This document shows positions 54,835 to 64,000 of a DNA stretch of 64,000 nt, piece after piece. The stretch comes from Pseudomonas sp. BN411 (GTDB lineage: Bacteria > Pseudomonadota > Gammaproteobacteria > Pseudomonadales > Pseudomonadaceae). The translations under genes were made by a program, and so were the position numbers. Every line of letters begins with the position of its first letter. Within the stretch, counting starts at the first letter, position 1. Under the pieces are notes generated by a model. The model was not told the origin of the DNA and searched no databases. It was given only the letters and a program-made list of their open reading frames with translations. The DNA lies in NCBI RefSeq assembly GCF_029871235.1, contig NZ_SSOM01000073.1:1-64000 (forward strand), in the 5' to 3' direction.

Positions 54835-55695
54835 TCAGTTCTGACGGATGCCCGCCACCAGCCAGGGCTGGTTGTCGCCGTTCACGCGCTCCATGCGCCA
54901 GCTCTCGCTGAACGCCTCGCCCTGGTCGAAGCGCGAGGATTTGGAGATGCCGCTGAAGGTCAGGGTGGCGACGGTCTTGTCGGCCAGCTCGTCGATGCCG
55001 TCCAGTTGCACCTGGAGGTTGTCGATGTAGGTGGACTGGTAGGCGTCGCCCATGCTGGCGCGTTCTTCCTTGAGGAAGTTCAGCATCTGCGGGGTGACGA
55101 ACTCGGCGATCTTGTCCATCTCGGCCGCGTCCCAGTGCTGCTGCAGGGCCATGAAGTGTTCACGGCCGGCTTCGACGAAGCGCTGCTCGTTGAACCAGCT
55201 CGGGGCGTTGAAGGCCGGCTGGGCCACCGGGGCGGCGCTGCCGAAGATCGGCGATTGCTGCTGCGGCATCTGCGGCATTTCGCGCTGGAACGGCGCATGG
55301 CCGCCAGCCATGGCGGGACGGCCCTGCTGCTGGGCGCGTTTGCGGGCGGCCAGGAAGCGGAAGATCAGGAAGGCGATCAGGCCGATGATGAGGAAGTCGA
55401 AGATCTGCATGCCGTCGAAGCCGTCGCCCATGAACATGGAGGCGAGCAGGCCACCGGCGGCGATGCCGGCCAGCGGGCCGAGCCAGCGGGACGCGCCGCT
55501 TGCGGCAGCGGGTTTGCCGGCTACGCCAGGCGCGGCGGCATTCGGGGTTTGCTGGGCAGGTGCTGCCTGGCGGGTCTGGTGAGTCGGCGCGGAGCCAAAG
55601 GACTTGCCGCCGCCCATACGCTTGGCGGCGTTGACATCCAGGCTCAGCGTCAGGCCGACGCAGAGGGCCAGGGCAATACTGAGGAATCGGCGCAT
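54835..55695 (-). CDS. Tim44-like domain protein
   Basis: This 286-residue membrane protein has a signal or anchor (LSIALALCVGLTLSLDVNA), a low-complexity Ala/Gln/Pro linker, a membrane helix (FDFLIIGLIAFLIFRFL, about 112-130) and a C-terminal Tim44/MBA1-type domain (about 165-286). The bacterial function is unclear, possibly membrane protein or lipid-related. It is monocistronic. Confidence 0.85.
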   Translation of the reverse strand: MRRFLSIALALCVGLTLSLDVNAAKRMGGGKSFGSAPTHQTRQAAPAQQTPNAAAPGVAGKPAAASGASRWLGPLAGIAAGGLLASMFMGDGFDGMQIFDFLIIGLIAFLIFRFLAARKRAQQQGRPAMAGGHAPFQREMPQMPQQQSPIFGSAAPVAQPAFNAPSWFNEQRFVEAGREHFMALQQHWDAAEMDKIAEFVTPQMLNFLKEERASMGDAYQSTYIDNLQVQLDGIDELADKTVATLTFSGISKSSRFDQGEAFSESWRMERVNGDNQPWLVAGIRQN

Positions 55696-55819
55696 CAGAG
55701 GCTTCTCTTGGTTATGAATCTACGCGCGCCATGCTGCACAGTCAGTCGCGCGATAGCTAGGGGCAGAGTGTTTCGGGATTTTGTCTGGCACTGAAATCGG
55801 CCTTTTCCGGCCATACCGT

Positions 55820-56395
55820 TCATCTGCGCAGTAGGAGGATCAATGGACCGAAACGCAGTTGCCTGCGAAGCAGGGCGCGCAGATCGGCCTCGTCCTCAGT
55901 GGGGTGACGCAGCCAGTGGACGAAGGTACGCAGGTAGGCACCGGTGAGCAGGCTTTCCTCGGCGATGCGGCATAGATGCAGGGTTTCCCGTTGCGCTGCC
56001 TCGCGCCACCACTGCACGGTGCGGCTGATTCGCAACAGACCCGCCACTTGCAAGTGAAAATGGCCGGGCTCCAGCTTGTAGAGCAGCATCTGCCCGGTCA
56101 CGGAACGATGCGGCGCCAGGGCGCTGAGCCAGGCCATCAGCAGTTCTTCCAGACGCTTTTCGGCATTCAACGCCGTCAGGTCGCCGCCCTTGCCACGTTC
56201 CAGTAGCGCCAGGTCGGCGCGGTCGAACCAGGCTTCCACCAGGTCATCTTTCTGCCGGAAGTGCTTGGCGATGGCGTCGAGGCCGACGCCGAGCTGGTTG
56301 GCCACCTCGAACAGGTGAAGCTGCTCCCAGCCGCAATTGTCGGCTAGGGACAGGGCGCAATCGAGAATCTGCTGGGCGCTGGGGGAGCGGGGCAT
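55820..56395 (-). CDS. TetR-family regulator
   Basis: This 191-residue protein has an N-terminal TetR HTH (AQQILDCALSLADNCGWEQL, VANQLGVGLDAIAKHF, then RQKDDLVEAWF). A C-terminal ligand domain lacks a known signature. I chose the ATG at 56395 because GGAGGT precedes it. No divergent target gene with a palindrome was recognised, so the ligand and target are unknown. Confidence 0.8.
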   Translation of the reverse strand: MPRSPSAQQILDCALSLADNCGWEQLHLFEVANQLGVGLDAIAKHFRQKDDLVEAWFDRADLALLERGKGGDLTALNAEKRLEELLMAWLSALAPHRSVTGQMLLYKLEPGHFHLQVAGLLRISRTVQWWREAAQRETLHLCRIAEESLLTGAYLRTFVHWLRHPTEDEADLRALLRRQLRFGPLILLLRR

Positions 56396-56491
56396 GGAAT
56401 TACCTCCGCCACTGAGTATGGCCAAGCTCGCGGAGGCGACAGGGGCATCGGACGGGCGGAGGGTGATGCCGAAGGGGGCGGCTGCTGCTCT

Positions 56492-56588
56492 TGTGGGGGC
56501 GAATTCATTCGCTAAGGGCAGCGAAGCCGCCCCTTGATCACCAAGGGCAGGCCTGCGGCCTGCTCAGCGAATGAATTCGCCCCCACAG
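56492..56588. repeat. Convergent REP-like pair, GAATTC family
   Basis: TGTGGGGGCGAATTCATTCG at the left faces CGAATGAATTCGCCCCCACA at the right, with an inner GGCAGGCCTGCGGCCTGC palindrome. Confidence 0.8.
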
Positions 56589-56593
56589 ATAAA

Positions 56594-58774
56594 TCAGAGC
56601 GGCTGCAGCTTGGCGTAGGCCAGCATCAGCCACTTGCTGCCTTCGCTCTCGAACTTCACCTGTACCCGCGCCTGGGCGCCGGCGCCTTCGAAGTTGAGGA
56701 TGGTGCCTTCGCCGAACAAGGCGTGCTGCACGCGCTGGCCCAGGGAGAAGGGCGTTTCCGGCACGGCGGCGCCATCGAAGATGGAGCCGTGGCGGCCGCC
56801 GGCACCCATGGGACGGCTGATGCTGTTGTTCAGGCGCACTTCGCGGATCAGCTGCGGCGGTACTTCGCGGACGAAGCGCGAGACCTTGTTGTAGGTCTCG
56901 CTGCCGTAGAGCCGGCGGGTTTCGGCGTAAGTCAGCACCAGGCGCTGCATGGCGCGGGTGACGCCGACGTAGGCCAGGCGGCGTTCTTCCTCCAGACGGG
57001 TCGGGTCTTCCATGCTCATCTTGTGCGGGAACAGGCCTTCTTCCATGCCCACCAGGAACACCAGCGGGAACTCCAGGCCCTTGGCGCTGTGCAGGGTCAT
57101 CAGCTGCACGCTGTCCTCGAAGGCGTCGGCCTGGGTTTCCCCGGCTTCCAGCGAGGCGTGGCTGAGGAAGGCCTGCAGCGGGGTGAGGTCGTCCTCGGGC
57201 TCTTCGTTCTCGAAGGCGCGGGCGGCGCTGACCAGTTCCTCCAGGTTTTCCACCCGGGCCTGGCCTTTCTCGCCCTTCTCGTCCTTGTGGTACGCCACCA
57301 GGCCGCTCTGCTCGATGACCGTCTGGGTCATCAGGTGCAGGGGCATGTCCAGGCACTTCGCGGTCAGGTTCTCGATCAGCTCCATGAAGACCGCCAGGGC
57401 GCTGGAGGCGCGACCGGCCAGGGCCTTGTTGGCGATCATCAGGCGCATCGCTTCCCACATCGAGACTTCGTTGACGCGGGAGGACTCGCGGATGCTTTCC
57501 ACGGTTTTCTCGCCGATGCCGCGCGGCGGTACGTTGATCACCCGCTCCAGCGCGGCGTCGTTGCCACGGCCGTCGAGCAGGCGCAGGTAGGCCATGGCGT
57601 TCTTGATCTCGGCGCGTTCGAAGAAGCGCTGGCCGCCATAGATGCGGTAGGGAATCTTCTCGCGCAGCAGGGCCTCTTCCAGCACCCGCGACTGGGCGTT
57701 GGAGCGATAGAGGATGGCGATCTCGCTGCGGGCCATGCCGTCTTTCAGGGCGCTCTCGATGCTCTCCACCACGTAGCGGGCTTCGTCGTGCTCGTTGAAC
57801 GCGGCATACAGGCCGATGGGTTCGCCGTCTTCGCCCTCGGTCCACAGCTCCTTGCCCAGACGTCCCTGGTTGTTGGCGATCAGGGCGTTGGCAGCCTTGA
57901 GGATGCCGGCGGTGGAGCGGTAGTTCTGCTCCAGGCGGATCACCTCGGTGTCGGCGAAGTCGCTGGAGAACTGCTGGATGTTCTCGATCCGCGCACCGCG
58001 CCAGCCGTAGATCGACTGGTCGTCATCGCCCACCACCATCAGGCTCTGGCCGCCCTTGGCCAGCAGGCGCAGCCAGGCGTACTGCACGGCGTTGGTGTCC
58101 TGGAACTCGTCCACCAGCACGTGGCGGAAGCGCCGCTGGTAGTGCTCCAGCAGGCTCGGGCGGTCGCGCCAGAGGTCGAGGGCGCGCAGCAGCAGCTCGG
58201 AGAAGTCGATCACTCCGGTGCGCGCGCAGGCGGCCTCGTAGGCTTCGTAGATCTTCAGCATGGTGCCGAGGAACAGGTCGCCGCCGGCCTGGATGTGCTG
58301 CGGACGGATGCCCTCGTCCTTCTGCCCGTTGATGAACCACTGTGCCTGGCGTGCCGGCCAGCGCTGCTCGTCGAGGCCGAGGTCGCGGATCACCCGCTTG
58401 ACCAGGCGCTGCTGGTCGTCGCTGTCGAGGATCTGGAAGTTCTCGGCAAGCCCCGCTTCCTGCCAATGGGCACGCAACAGGCGGTGCGCCAGGCCGTGGA
58501 AGGTGCCGACCCACATGCCCGCCGGGTTGATCCCCAGCAGTTGCTCGATGCGCTGGCGCATCTCGGCGGCGGCCTTGTTGGTGAAGGTGACCGACAGGAT
58601 CGAATGCGGCGAGGCCTGCTCCACCTGGATCAGCCAGGCGATGCGGTGCACCAGCACGCGGGTCTTGCCGGAACCGGCGCCGGCAAGCACCAGTTGACGC
58701 CCCAGCGAGGCCGCTACGGCCTGGCGTTGAGCATCGTTGAGGGAGTTCAGGAGGAGGGAGAGATCGTCATGCAT
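56594..58774 (-). CDS. uvrD: DNA helicase II UvrD
   Basis: This 726-residue SF1A 3'-5' helicase for mismatch and nucleotide-excision repair has motif I VLAGAGSGKTRVLVHRI, motif II VDEFQDTN, motif III VVGDDDQSIYGWRGA and motif VI GVTRAMQRL. The C-terminus matches the UvrD RNA-polymerase-interacting region. Length is typical. It is monocistronic and followed by a REP pair. Confidence 0.96.
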   Translation of the reverse strand: MHDDLSLLLNSLNDAQRQAVAASLGRQLVLAGAGSGKTRVLVHRIAWLIQVEQASPHSILSVTFTNKAAAEMRQRIEQLLGINPAGMWVGTFHGLAHRLLRAHWQEAGLAENFQILDSDDQQRLVKRVIRDLGLDEQRWPARQAQWFINGQKDEGIRPQHIQAGGDLFLGTMLKIYEAYEAACARTGVIDFSELLLRALDLWRDRPSLLEHYQRRFRHVLVDEFQDTNAVQYAWLRLLAKGGQSLMVVGDDDQSIYGWRGARIENIQQFSSDFADTEVIRLEQNYRSTAGILKAANALIANNQGRLGKELWTEGEDGEPIGLYAAFNEHDEARYVVESIESALKDGMARSEIAILYRSNAQSRVLEEALLREKIPYRIYGGQRFFERAEIKNAMAYLRLLDGRGNDAALERVINVPPRGIGEKTVESIRESSRVNEVSMWEAMRLMIANKALAGRASSALAVFMELIENLTAKCLDMPLHLMTQTVIEQSGLVAYHKDEKGEKGQARVENLEELVSAARAFENEEPEDDLTPLQAFLSHASLEAGETQADAFEDSVQLMTLHSAKGLEFPLVFLVGMEEGLFPHKMSMEDPTRLEEERRLAYVGVTRAMQRLVLTYAETRRLYGSETYNKVSRFVREVPPQLIREVRLNNSISRPMGAGGRHGSIFDGAAVPETPFSLGQRVQHALFGEGTILNFEGAGAQARVQVKFESEGSKWLMLAYAKLQPL

Positions 58775-58976
58775 CGCGGCATTCTAGGGGGGCGGCCGGG
58801 GCAGGGCAAACCGATGACCGGATGGTCAGCTGGACGGTCGCAGATGCTGGGGCCAGAGACCCTCCTAAAGTTGGGGGACGCTCGTCCGGAACCTCGCACA
58901 TAAAGCTATTGCAGCTTCTCCCCGCTCGGGTAAGCTCCGGGCTCGCTTAGGCAGACCAAGACAAAAACAAGCGCCT

Positions 58977-61862
58977 ATGACCGCTAATTCAATGTTTGCC
59001 GGCCAGACGCTGTCCCTGGCCGACAGCCGCGAGATTCGCCAGCAGTTCGCGACCGACATTGCGGCCGAACGCACGCGCCTTCTTTACCAGGGGTCCCAGG
59101 TCCCTACCCTGTTCATGCTGCTCAACGGCCTGGCCTGCGCCTACCTGCTCTGGGGGCCGGGCAACAGCCTGCTGCTCGGCGGCTGGCTGGTGTGGCTGGT
59201 GCTGCTGGCCATCCTGCGCCTGACCCAGGTGGCCGCGTTCAAACAGGCGCTGCCCTCGAAGCAGGCCTGCCCGCGCTGGCGCCGGGCCTTCCTGCTAGGC
59301 GCCGGCGCTTCAGGCCTGACCCTGGCGTTCGCCGCCGTGGCACTGGTGCCGCCGGACGCCTTCCTGACCCAGGCGCTGGTCTACGGGCTGATCGCCGCCG
59401 CGATCCTCTCCGCCAGCGTTGCCTATGCCGTCAGCCTTTCGGCCTTTCTCACGTTCGCCTTGCCCTGCCTGCTGCCCTCCATCACCTGGCTGCTGCTGGG
59501 CGATACGCCGCTGCTGCGCGGCTGGGGCGTGCTCGGGGTGATCCTCGCCGCCTCGCTCATGGTGGTGGCCTGGCAGGTCAACCGGCTGGTGCAGCGCAGC
59601 CTCTTGCAGCGCTTTCAGAACCAGGCGCTGATCAGCCACTTGGAGCAGGCCAAGGGCCGCGCCGAAGGCCTCAACGAAGAACTGGCCCGTGAAGTGGAGC
59701 AGCGCCGCCGCGCCGAGCGTGACCTGCGTCGTGCCCATGGCGAGCTGGAAATGCGCGTGGCCCAGCGCACGCTGGAGCTGGCCGATGCCAGCCACGCCCT
59801 GGTGAAGAGCGAAGCGCGCCTGGCCCTGGCCCTGGAGGCGAGCGAGCTCGGCCTGTGGGACTGGAACCTGGAAACCGACGAAGTCCATCACTCGCAACTG
59901 AAAGCCATCTTCGGCATCGAGGCTGACGACGTCACCCGCGTGCTCAGCGACCTCAAGCCGCGCCTGCACCCGGACGACCTGCCGCTGCTGCGCCGGGCGC
60001 TGGTGGAACACCTGAAGGGCCGCACCGATGGCTATGCCATCGACTACCGGGTACGCCACGTCGATGGCCACTGGGTCTGGGTGGAAGACCGTGGCCGCGT
60101 GGTGGAGCGGGATGAAGAGGGTAAGGTGCTGCGCATGCTCGGCACCCGCCGCGACATCACCGCGCGCAAGCTCCAGGACGAAGAACAGCGCCTGGCGGCG
60201 ACGGTGTTCGACGCGGCCAGCGAGGGCATCGTCATCCTCGACCCGGACTACCGGGTAATCCAGACCAACGCGGCGTTCAGCCAGGTCACCGGCTATCGCC
60301 AGGAAGAAGTGATCGGGCGTAGCGTCGCCACCCTGATCGGCACCCGCGAAGCCCGCCGCCGCTACCACCTGATCCGCGAAGAGCTGGAGCAGAGCGGCAG
60401 CTGGCAGGGTGAGCTGATGGACACCCGCAAGAACGGCGAGCTCTACCCGCAATGGCTGCAGCTCAACGTGGTGCGCGACTCGCGGGGCAATGTCAGCCAT
60501 ATCGTCGGTTTCTTCGCCGACCTTTCTGCCCGTCGCGAGGCTGAGGAGCGCCTGCGCTACCTGTCCAACTACGACGACCTCACCGGGCTGGCCAACCGCA
60601 CCCTGTTCAAGGACCGGCTCCACGAAGCCAGCCAGCGCGCGCGCCAGAGCGGCCGCAGCCTGGCCCTGCTGCACATCGACCTGGACCGCTTCAAGGTGCT
60701 CAACGACAGCCTCGGTCATGAAGGGGCGGATCAGCTGTTGCGCCAGGTCAGCCGCCGCCTGACCCAGGCCGTGCCGGAGGCCGATACCATCGCGCGCCTG
60801 GCGGGCGATGAGTTCGCGGTGATCCTCGACGCCTACGGCAGCGTCGCCAACCTCGCGCGGCAGGCCAGCCGCCTGCTCGGCAAGCTGCGCATGCCGATGA
60901 CCGTGGGTGGCCACGAGCTGGTGATCAGCGGCTCCCTGGGCATCAGCCTGTTGCCGGACAACGCGCGCGATATTTCCGCCCTGATCAGCCAGGCCAACAT
61001 GGCCATGCAGCACGCCAAGCACCTGGGCGGCAACACCTTCCAGTTCTTCACCGACAACCTCCAGGCCTGCACCCTGGAGCGCCTGCAGATGGAGAACCAG
61101 CTGCGCAAGGCCATCGAGGAAGGCCAGCTGGAAGTCTTCTACCAGCCCAAGCTGGGCCTGGCCGACAACAGCCTGAATGCGGCGGAGGCGCTGGTGCGCT
61201 GGCGCCATCCGCAGCAGGGGCTGGTGCCGCCGGGGGACTTCATTGGTCTTGCCGAGGAAACCGGGCTGATCGCCCCCATCGGCGAATTCGTGCTGCGCCA
61301 GGCCTGCCAGCAGGCCCGCGAATGGCAGCGCCAGGGCCTGGCGGATATCCGCGTCTCGGTGAACCTGTCGATGCACCAGCTGCGCCAGGGCAACCTGGTG
61401 AGCCTGGTGCGCCAGGTGCTGGAAGAAACCGGCCTGCAGGCGCGCCTGCTGGAGCTGGAACTGACCGAAAGCCACCTGCTGGAAAACGTCGAGAACGTCA
61501 TCGCCACTTTCCACCAGTTGCGCCAGATCGGCGTGAAGCTGGCCATCGACGACTTCGGCACCGGTTATTCGTCCCTGAGCTACCTCAAGCGTTTCCCGGT
61601 GGACTACGTGAAGATCGACCAGACCTTCATCCGCGACCTTTCCGCCGGCAGCGAGGACGCCGCCATCACCCGCGCGATCATCGCCATGGCCCACAGCCTG
61701 GAACTGAAAGTGGTGGCGGAGGGCGTGGAAAACCATGAGCAGCTCAGCTTCCTGCGTAGCCAGCGCTGCGACGAGATCCAGGGCTACCTGATCAGCCCAC
61801 CAGTGGAAGCGCCCCAGTTCGTGCGGCTGCTCAAGGAGCAGGCTGCGGCGCTCTGGCGCTGA
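58977..61862 (+). CDS. Membrane PAS-GGDEF-EAL protein, probable c-di-GMP phosphodiesterase
   Basis: This 961-residue protein has about five or six N-terminal helices (residues 45-210), a coiled coil (about 215-280), two PAS domains with PAC (about 285-415 and 415-535), a GGDEF domain and an EAL domain. The GGDEF site reads [11 protein letters not shown], so the first glycine is replaced and cyclase activity is doubtful. The EAL site [10 protein letters not shown] and the later [15 protein letters not shown] with KIDQTFI look complete. It is therefore probably a phosphodiesterase that senses a signal through PAS. It is monocistronic. Confidence 0.9.
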   Translation: MTANSMFAGQTLSLADSREIRQQFATDIAAERTRLLYQGSQVPTLFMLLNGLACAYLLWGPGNSLLLGGWLVWLVLLAILRLTQVAAFKQALPSKQACPRWRRAFLLGAGASGLTLAFAAVALVPPDAFLTQALVYGLIAAAILSASVAYAVSLSAFLTFALPCLLPSITWLLLGDTPLLRGWGVLGVILAASLMVVAWQVNRLVQRSLLQRFQNQALISHLEQAKGRAEGLNEELAREVEQRRRAERDLRRAHGELEMRVAQRTLELADASHALVKSEARLALALEASELGLWDWNLETDEVHHSQLKAIFGIEADDVTRVLSDLKPRLHPDDLPLLRRALVEHLKGRTDGYAIDYRVRHVDGHWVWVEDRGRVVERDEEGKVLRMLGTRRDITARKLQDEEQRLAATVFDAASEGIVILDPDYRVIQTNAAFSQVTGYRQEEVIGRSVATLIGTREARRRYHLIREELEQSGSWQGELMDTRKNGELYPQWLQLNVVRDSRGNVSHIVGFFADLSARREAEERLRYLSNYDDLTGLANRTLFKDRLHEASQRARQSGRSLALLHIDLDRFKVLNDSLGHEGADQLLRQVSRRLTQAVPEADTIARLAGDEFAVILDAYGSVANLARQASRLLGKLRMPMTVGGHELVISGSLGISLLPDNARDISALISQANMAMQHAKHLGGNTFQFFTDNLQACTLERLQMENQLRKAIEEGQLEVFYQPKLGLADNSLNAAEALVRWRHPQQGLVPPGDFIGLAEETGLIAPIGEFVLRQACQQAREWQRQGLADIRVSVNLSMHQLRQGNLVSLVRQVLEETGLQARLLELELTESHLLENVENVIATFHQLRQIGVKLAIDDFGTGYSSLSYLKRFPVDYVKIDQTFIRDLSAGSEDAAITRAIIAMAHSLELKVVAEGVENHEQLSFLRSQRCDEIQGYLISPPVEAPQFVRLLKEQAAALWR

Positions 61863-61876
61863 GGCACTGACACATT

Positions 61877-61940
61877 GTAGGAGCGAGCTCTGCTCGCGAA
61901 GCTTCGTGCCATGGCGGTTCGCGAGCAAGCTCGCTCCTAC
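61877..61940. repeat. Convergent REP pair (BIME)
   Basis: GTAGGAGCGAGCTCTGCTCG at the left faces CGAGCAAGCTCGCTCCTAC at the right; same family as 24070 and 32040. Confidence 0.8.
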
Positions 61941-62016
61941 AGGTTCGTCCGGTGGCATTGAGTTGTCGGGTGGGATGATGGGTATCGCTCCGCTCAACGC
62001 AGCGGAGGTGGCATTG

Positions 62017-62088
62017 GTAGGGTGGGCTTCAGCCCACCAACGAGCCTCCGCGTGGGCTGAAGCGGAGCGCCGCCCGGCCCACCCTACA
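62017..62088. repeat. Inverted repeat, GTAGGGTGGG family
   Basis: GTAGGGTGGGCTTCAGCCCA at the left and GGCCCACCCTAC at the right. GATGGGTATCGCTCCGCTCA, also found near 48470, precedes it. Confidence 0.7.
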
Positions 62089-62110
62089 GAAGAGAGTACG
62101 GAGCGACCCG

Positions 62111-63436
62111 TCAGGCGCTGGCCGCCGTGCGGCTATTGCCGTTGCTGAACCAGCGCAGGAGCAGGGCGTTCTCCAGGTCCACGCCAGCAGGCAGCGGCAG
62201 GTACAGGGTGTGGCCGTCGCCCGGGGCCACCGCCTTGCGCTCGCCGTAGCGGTTTTCCAGGGCTTCCAGGCGGAAGTCGAGGTTGCCTTGCGGGGTCATC
62301 AATTGCAGGCGGTCGCCGACGGCGAAGTGATTCTTCACCCGCACCTCCGCCAACCCTTGGCGAACCACCCCGGTCAGCTCGCCGACAAACTGCTGGCGCT
62401 CCGACAGCGAGTAGCCGTGCTCATAGTTCTGGTACTCGTCGTGTACATGGCGGCGCAGGAAACCTTCGGTGTAGCCACGGTTGGCCAATGATTCGAGATC
62501 GTCCATCAGGGTGCGGTCGAAGGGGCGGCCGGCGCAGGCGTCGTCGATGGCCTTGCGATAGGCCTGGGCGGTGCGTGCCACATAGAAGTGCGACTTGGTG
62601 CGACCCTCGATCTTCAGCGAATGCACGCCCATCTGCAGCAAGCGCTCCACGTGGTGCACGGCGCGAAGGTCCTTGGAATTCATGATGTAGGTGCCGTGCT
62701 CGTCCTCCCAGGCGGACATCAGTTCGCCGGGACGATTGGCTTCCTCCAAGAGGACCACCTGGTCGCTCGGCTGGCCGCAGCCGAGGGTGGGCACCACCTG
62801 TCCCAGTTCGTCCTCATGGGCCGGCTTGGTGCCGTACTGCCAGCGGCAGGCATTGGTGCAGGTGCCCTGGTTGGGGTCGCGGTGGTTGAGGTAGCCGGAG
62901 AGCAGGCAGCGGCCGGAATACGCCATGCACAGGGCGCCGTGGACGAAGACCTCCAGTTCCATGCCCGGCACCTGCTGGCGAATTTCGCCGATTTCCTCCA
63001 GCGACAGCTCGCGGGACAGGATTACCCGGCTGAGCCCCTGCTGCTGCCAGAACTTCACGCTGGCCCAGTTCACCGCGTTGGCCTGTACCGAGAGGTGGAT
63101 GGGCATCTGCGGGAAATGCTCGCGAGCCAGCATGATCAGGCCGGGATCGGACATGATCAGCGCATCAGGCCCCATGGCGATCACCGGCTCCAGGTCCTTG
63201 AGGAAGGTACGCAGCTTGGCGTTGTGCGGGGCGATGTTCACCACCACGTAGAAGCGCTTGCCGGCGGCGTGGGCCTCCTCGATGCCGAGGGCCAGGTTGG
63301 CGTGGTCGAATTCGTTGTTGCGTACCCGCAGGCTGTAGCGCGGCTGGCCGGCGTAGACGGCATCGGCGCCGTAGGCGAAGGCGTAGCGCATGGCCTTGAG
63401 GGTGCCGGCGGGGGAGAGCAGTTCGGGGCTGTGCAT
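62111..63436 (-). CDS. Peptidase U32-family protein (YegQ/TrhP-like)
   Basis: This 441-residue protein carries a U32 domain (ELLSPAGTLKAMRYAFAYGA, the metal/peptide motif VFVHGALCMAYSGRCLLS, and cysteines in QGTCTNACRW). In E. coli YegQ/TrhP acts with iron-sulfur chemistry in tRNA uridine hydroxylation rather than proteolysis. I chose the ATG at 63436; the longer frame to 63787 overlaps zwf and intergenic repeats. Confidence 0.88.
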   Translation of the reverse strand: MHSPELLSPAGTLKAMRYAFAYGADAVYAGQPRYSLRVRNNEFDHANLALGIEEAHAAGKRFYVVVNIAPHNAKLRTFLKDLEPVIAMGPDALIMSDPGLIMLAREHFPQMPIHLSVQANAVNWASVKFWQQQGLSRVILSRELSLEEIGEIRQQVPGMELEVFVHGALCMAYSGRCLLSGYLNHRDPNQGTCTNACRWQYGTKPAHEDELGQVVPTLGCGQPSDQVVLLEEANRPGELMSAWEDEHGTYIMNSKDLRAVHHVERLLQMGVHSLKIEGRTKSHFYVARTAQAYRKAIDDACAGRPFDRTLMDDLESLANRGYTEGFLRRHVHDEYQNYEHGYSLSERQQFVGELTGVVRQGLAEVRVKNHFAVGDRLQLMTPQGNLDFRLEALENRYGERKAVAPGDGHTLYLPLPAGVDLENALLLRWFSNGNSRTAASA

Positions 63437-63539
63437 GGCGCGGCTCGCGGAGTCTGGAGGACGGGCGCGCGATTCTAGGGAGGGTGGCGGGGAGGAATAT
63501 TGCTCTGGAGCAATGGGGCTGCTGGGGGGGTTGCCGTTC

Positions 63540-63625
63540 GTAGGTTGGTCCGAGCGAAGCGAGGCCCAACGTTGCCCGGTCAAACCCCTGTCTGTTGGGC
63601 TTCGCTGCGCTCTGCACCAACCTAC
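63540..63625. repeat. Inverted repeat, GTAGGTTGG family
   Basis: GTAGGTTGGTCCGAGC at the left and CACCAACCTAC at the right, with GAGGCCCAAC / TGTTGGGCTTCG inside; lies 10 bp past the zwf stop. Confidence 0.75.
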
Positions 63626-63635
63626 GGTCGCCTGG

Positions 63636-64000
63636 TCAGTCGTGCCAGGCGCGGTCGTGTAGTTCCAGCAGGCTGTGGGCTTGTTCCGGGCCGGTAGAGC
63701 CGGCGGGGTAGGGGCGCGGGCTCTGGTAGTGCTCGTGCCAGCCTTCGAGGATGGGGTCGACCCAGCGCCAGGCGGCTTCCACTTCATCGCGGCGCATGAA
63801 GAGCGTCGAATCGCCCTCGATCACGTCCAGCAGCAGGCGCTCGTAGGCATCCCAGCGGCGCTGATGGCTGAAGGCCTTGGCCAGGTTCAGGTCCAGCTCC
63901 ACCGGCTCCAGGTTCATGCCCTTGCCGGGGCTCTTGGCCATCAGTTGCAGGCTGATGCGCTCTTCCGGCTGGAGGCGGATCAGCAGGCGGTTGGCCTCGC
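63636..64000 (-). CDS. zwf: Glucose-6-phosphate dehydrogenase, 3' part (cut by window edge)
   Basis: The C-terminal about 121 residues of glucose-6-phosphate dehydrogenase are visible. Family signatures include AYERLLLDVIEGDSTLFMRR, DEVEAAWRWVDPILEGW and the terminal PRPYPAGSTGPEQAHSLL. The enzyme oxidises glucose-6-phosphate with NADP in the Entner-Doudoroff and pentose-phosphate routes. The rest lies beyond the right edge, so integrity cannot be judged. Confidence 0.93.
   Translation of the reverse strand, partial: EANRLLIRLQPEERISLQLMAKSPGKGMNLEPVELDLNLAKAFSHQRRWDAYERLLLDVIEGDSTLFMRRDEVEAAWRWVDPILEGWHEHYQSPRPYPAGSTGPEQAHSLLELHDRAWHD

Noticed and set aside
56534-58903. Long plus-strand ORF (789 codons) over uvrD
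   Set aside because: Antisense shadow of uvrD, including the REP pair; composition is typical of GC-rich mirror frames.
59310-61997. Long minus-strand ORF (895 codons) over the GGDEF-EAL gene
   Set aside because: Mirror frame of a clearly coding gene with intact PAS, GGDEF and EAL motifs.

Overview
The window looks like a chromosomal segment of a high-GC Pseudomonas, probably from the P. aeruginosa / P. resinovorans side of the genus. The evidence is the set of families present (MvaT-type silencer, OprD-type porin, FolE2-DksA2 zinc cluster, alpha-ketoglutarate permease beside a sigma54 two-component pair, KefB-like antiporter, uvrD, zwf) and several typical Pseudomonas REP families. From memory, many core genes from about 27 to 64 kb have relatives in the last part of the PAO1 numbering, near oriC. 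I could not check this.

Region 1 (1-15.65 kb) is accessory DNA, and its tns genes are visibly AT-richer. It opens with a complete IS3-family element at the window edge. This abuts a decayed inositol-phosphatase remnant, a small ORF, an MvaT/H-NS-like silencer and a DUF2971 gene. Next comes a Tn7-like transposition module: tniQ/tnsD on the minus strand, divergent from tnsA-tnsB-tnsC on the plus strand. Cargo follows: a KAP-type P-loop NTPase with inserted membrane segments, then a small cassette (hypothetical protein, membrane protein, PD-(D/E)XK-like protein, zinc-ribbon protein). A 29-bp repeat lies on both sides of most of this cassette. Three copies of a 22-bp motif at 15503-15648 resemble a Tn7-type end. 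They stop a few bases from the terminator hairpin of a chromosomal histidine-kinase gene.

Region 2 (15.66-26.1 kb) is a heavy-metal resistance locus: a CzcS/CzcR-type two-component system divergent from czcCBA, then a small periplasmic protein and an OprD-family porin. ATTACA-N4-TGTAAT boxes of the CopR/CzcR kind precede both czcC and the porin gene, suggesting shared control.

Region 3 (26.4-31.9 kb) holds cyclopropane fatty acid synthase and a zinc-starvation cluster (folE2, dksA2 and two COG0523 GTPases) with a Zur-like palindrome between folE2 and dksA2. Region 4 (32.2-37.1 kb) is a dicarboxylate/alpha-ketoglutarate permease with a sigma54-type promoter, next to a DctDB/MifRS-type pair that probably controls it. 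Region 5 (37-44.3 kb) holds a hydrolase, a DUF3301 protein, a diguanylate cyclase, a copper-linked trio (DUF2946, PepSY, PCuAC) and a secreted protein with a CxxCH motif and a mannan-binding-type C-terminus.

The most unusual feature is the 1.25-kb gene-free interval at 44.3-45.55 kb. It contains four diverged copies of a unit of about 230 bp. Each unit carries a TGATCA-type pair, a first DnaA-box-like motif 50 bp later, a GCTCGAAAAAT-type motif, and a second DnaA-box-like motif 124 bp after the first (113 bp in one copy). By eye, the perfect 9-mer TTATCCACA occurs about 23 times in the window, mostly between 30 and 46 kb, against about 0.5 expected by chance. I propose a DnaA-titrating or origin-related locus.

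Region 6 (45.5-64 kb) is ordinary core genome: a thioesterase, a solute-binding protein, a gamma-glutamylpolyamine synthetase-like enzyme with an aminotransferase and a divergent GntR regulator, a cation/proton antiporter, small housekeeping genes, uvrD, a GGDEF-EAL protein, a U32 peptidase-family protein and the 3' end of zwf. It is interspersed with REP/BIME and other inverted repeats.
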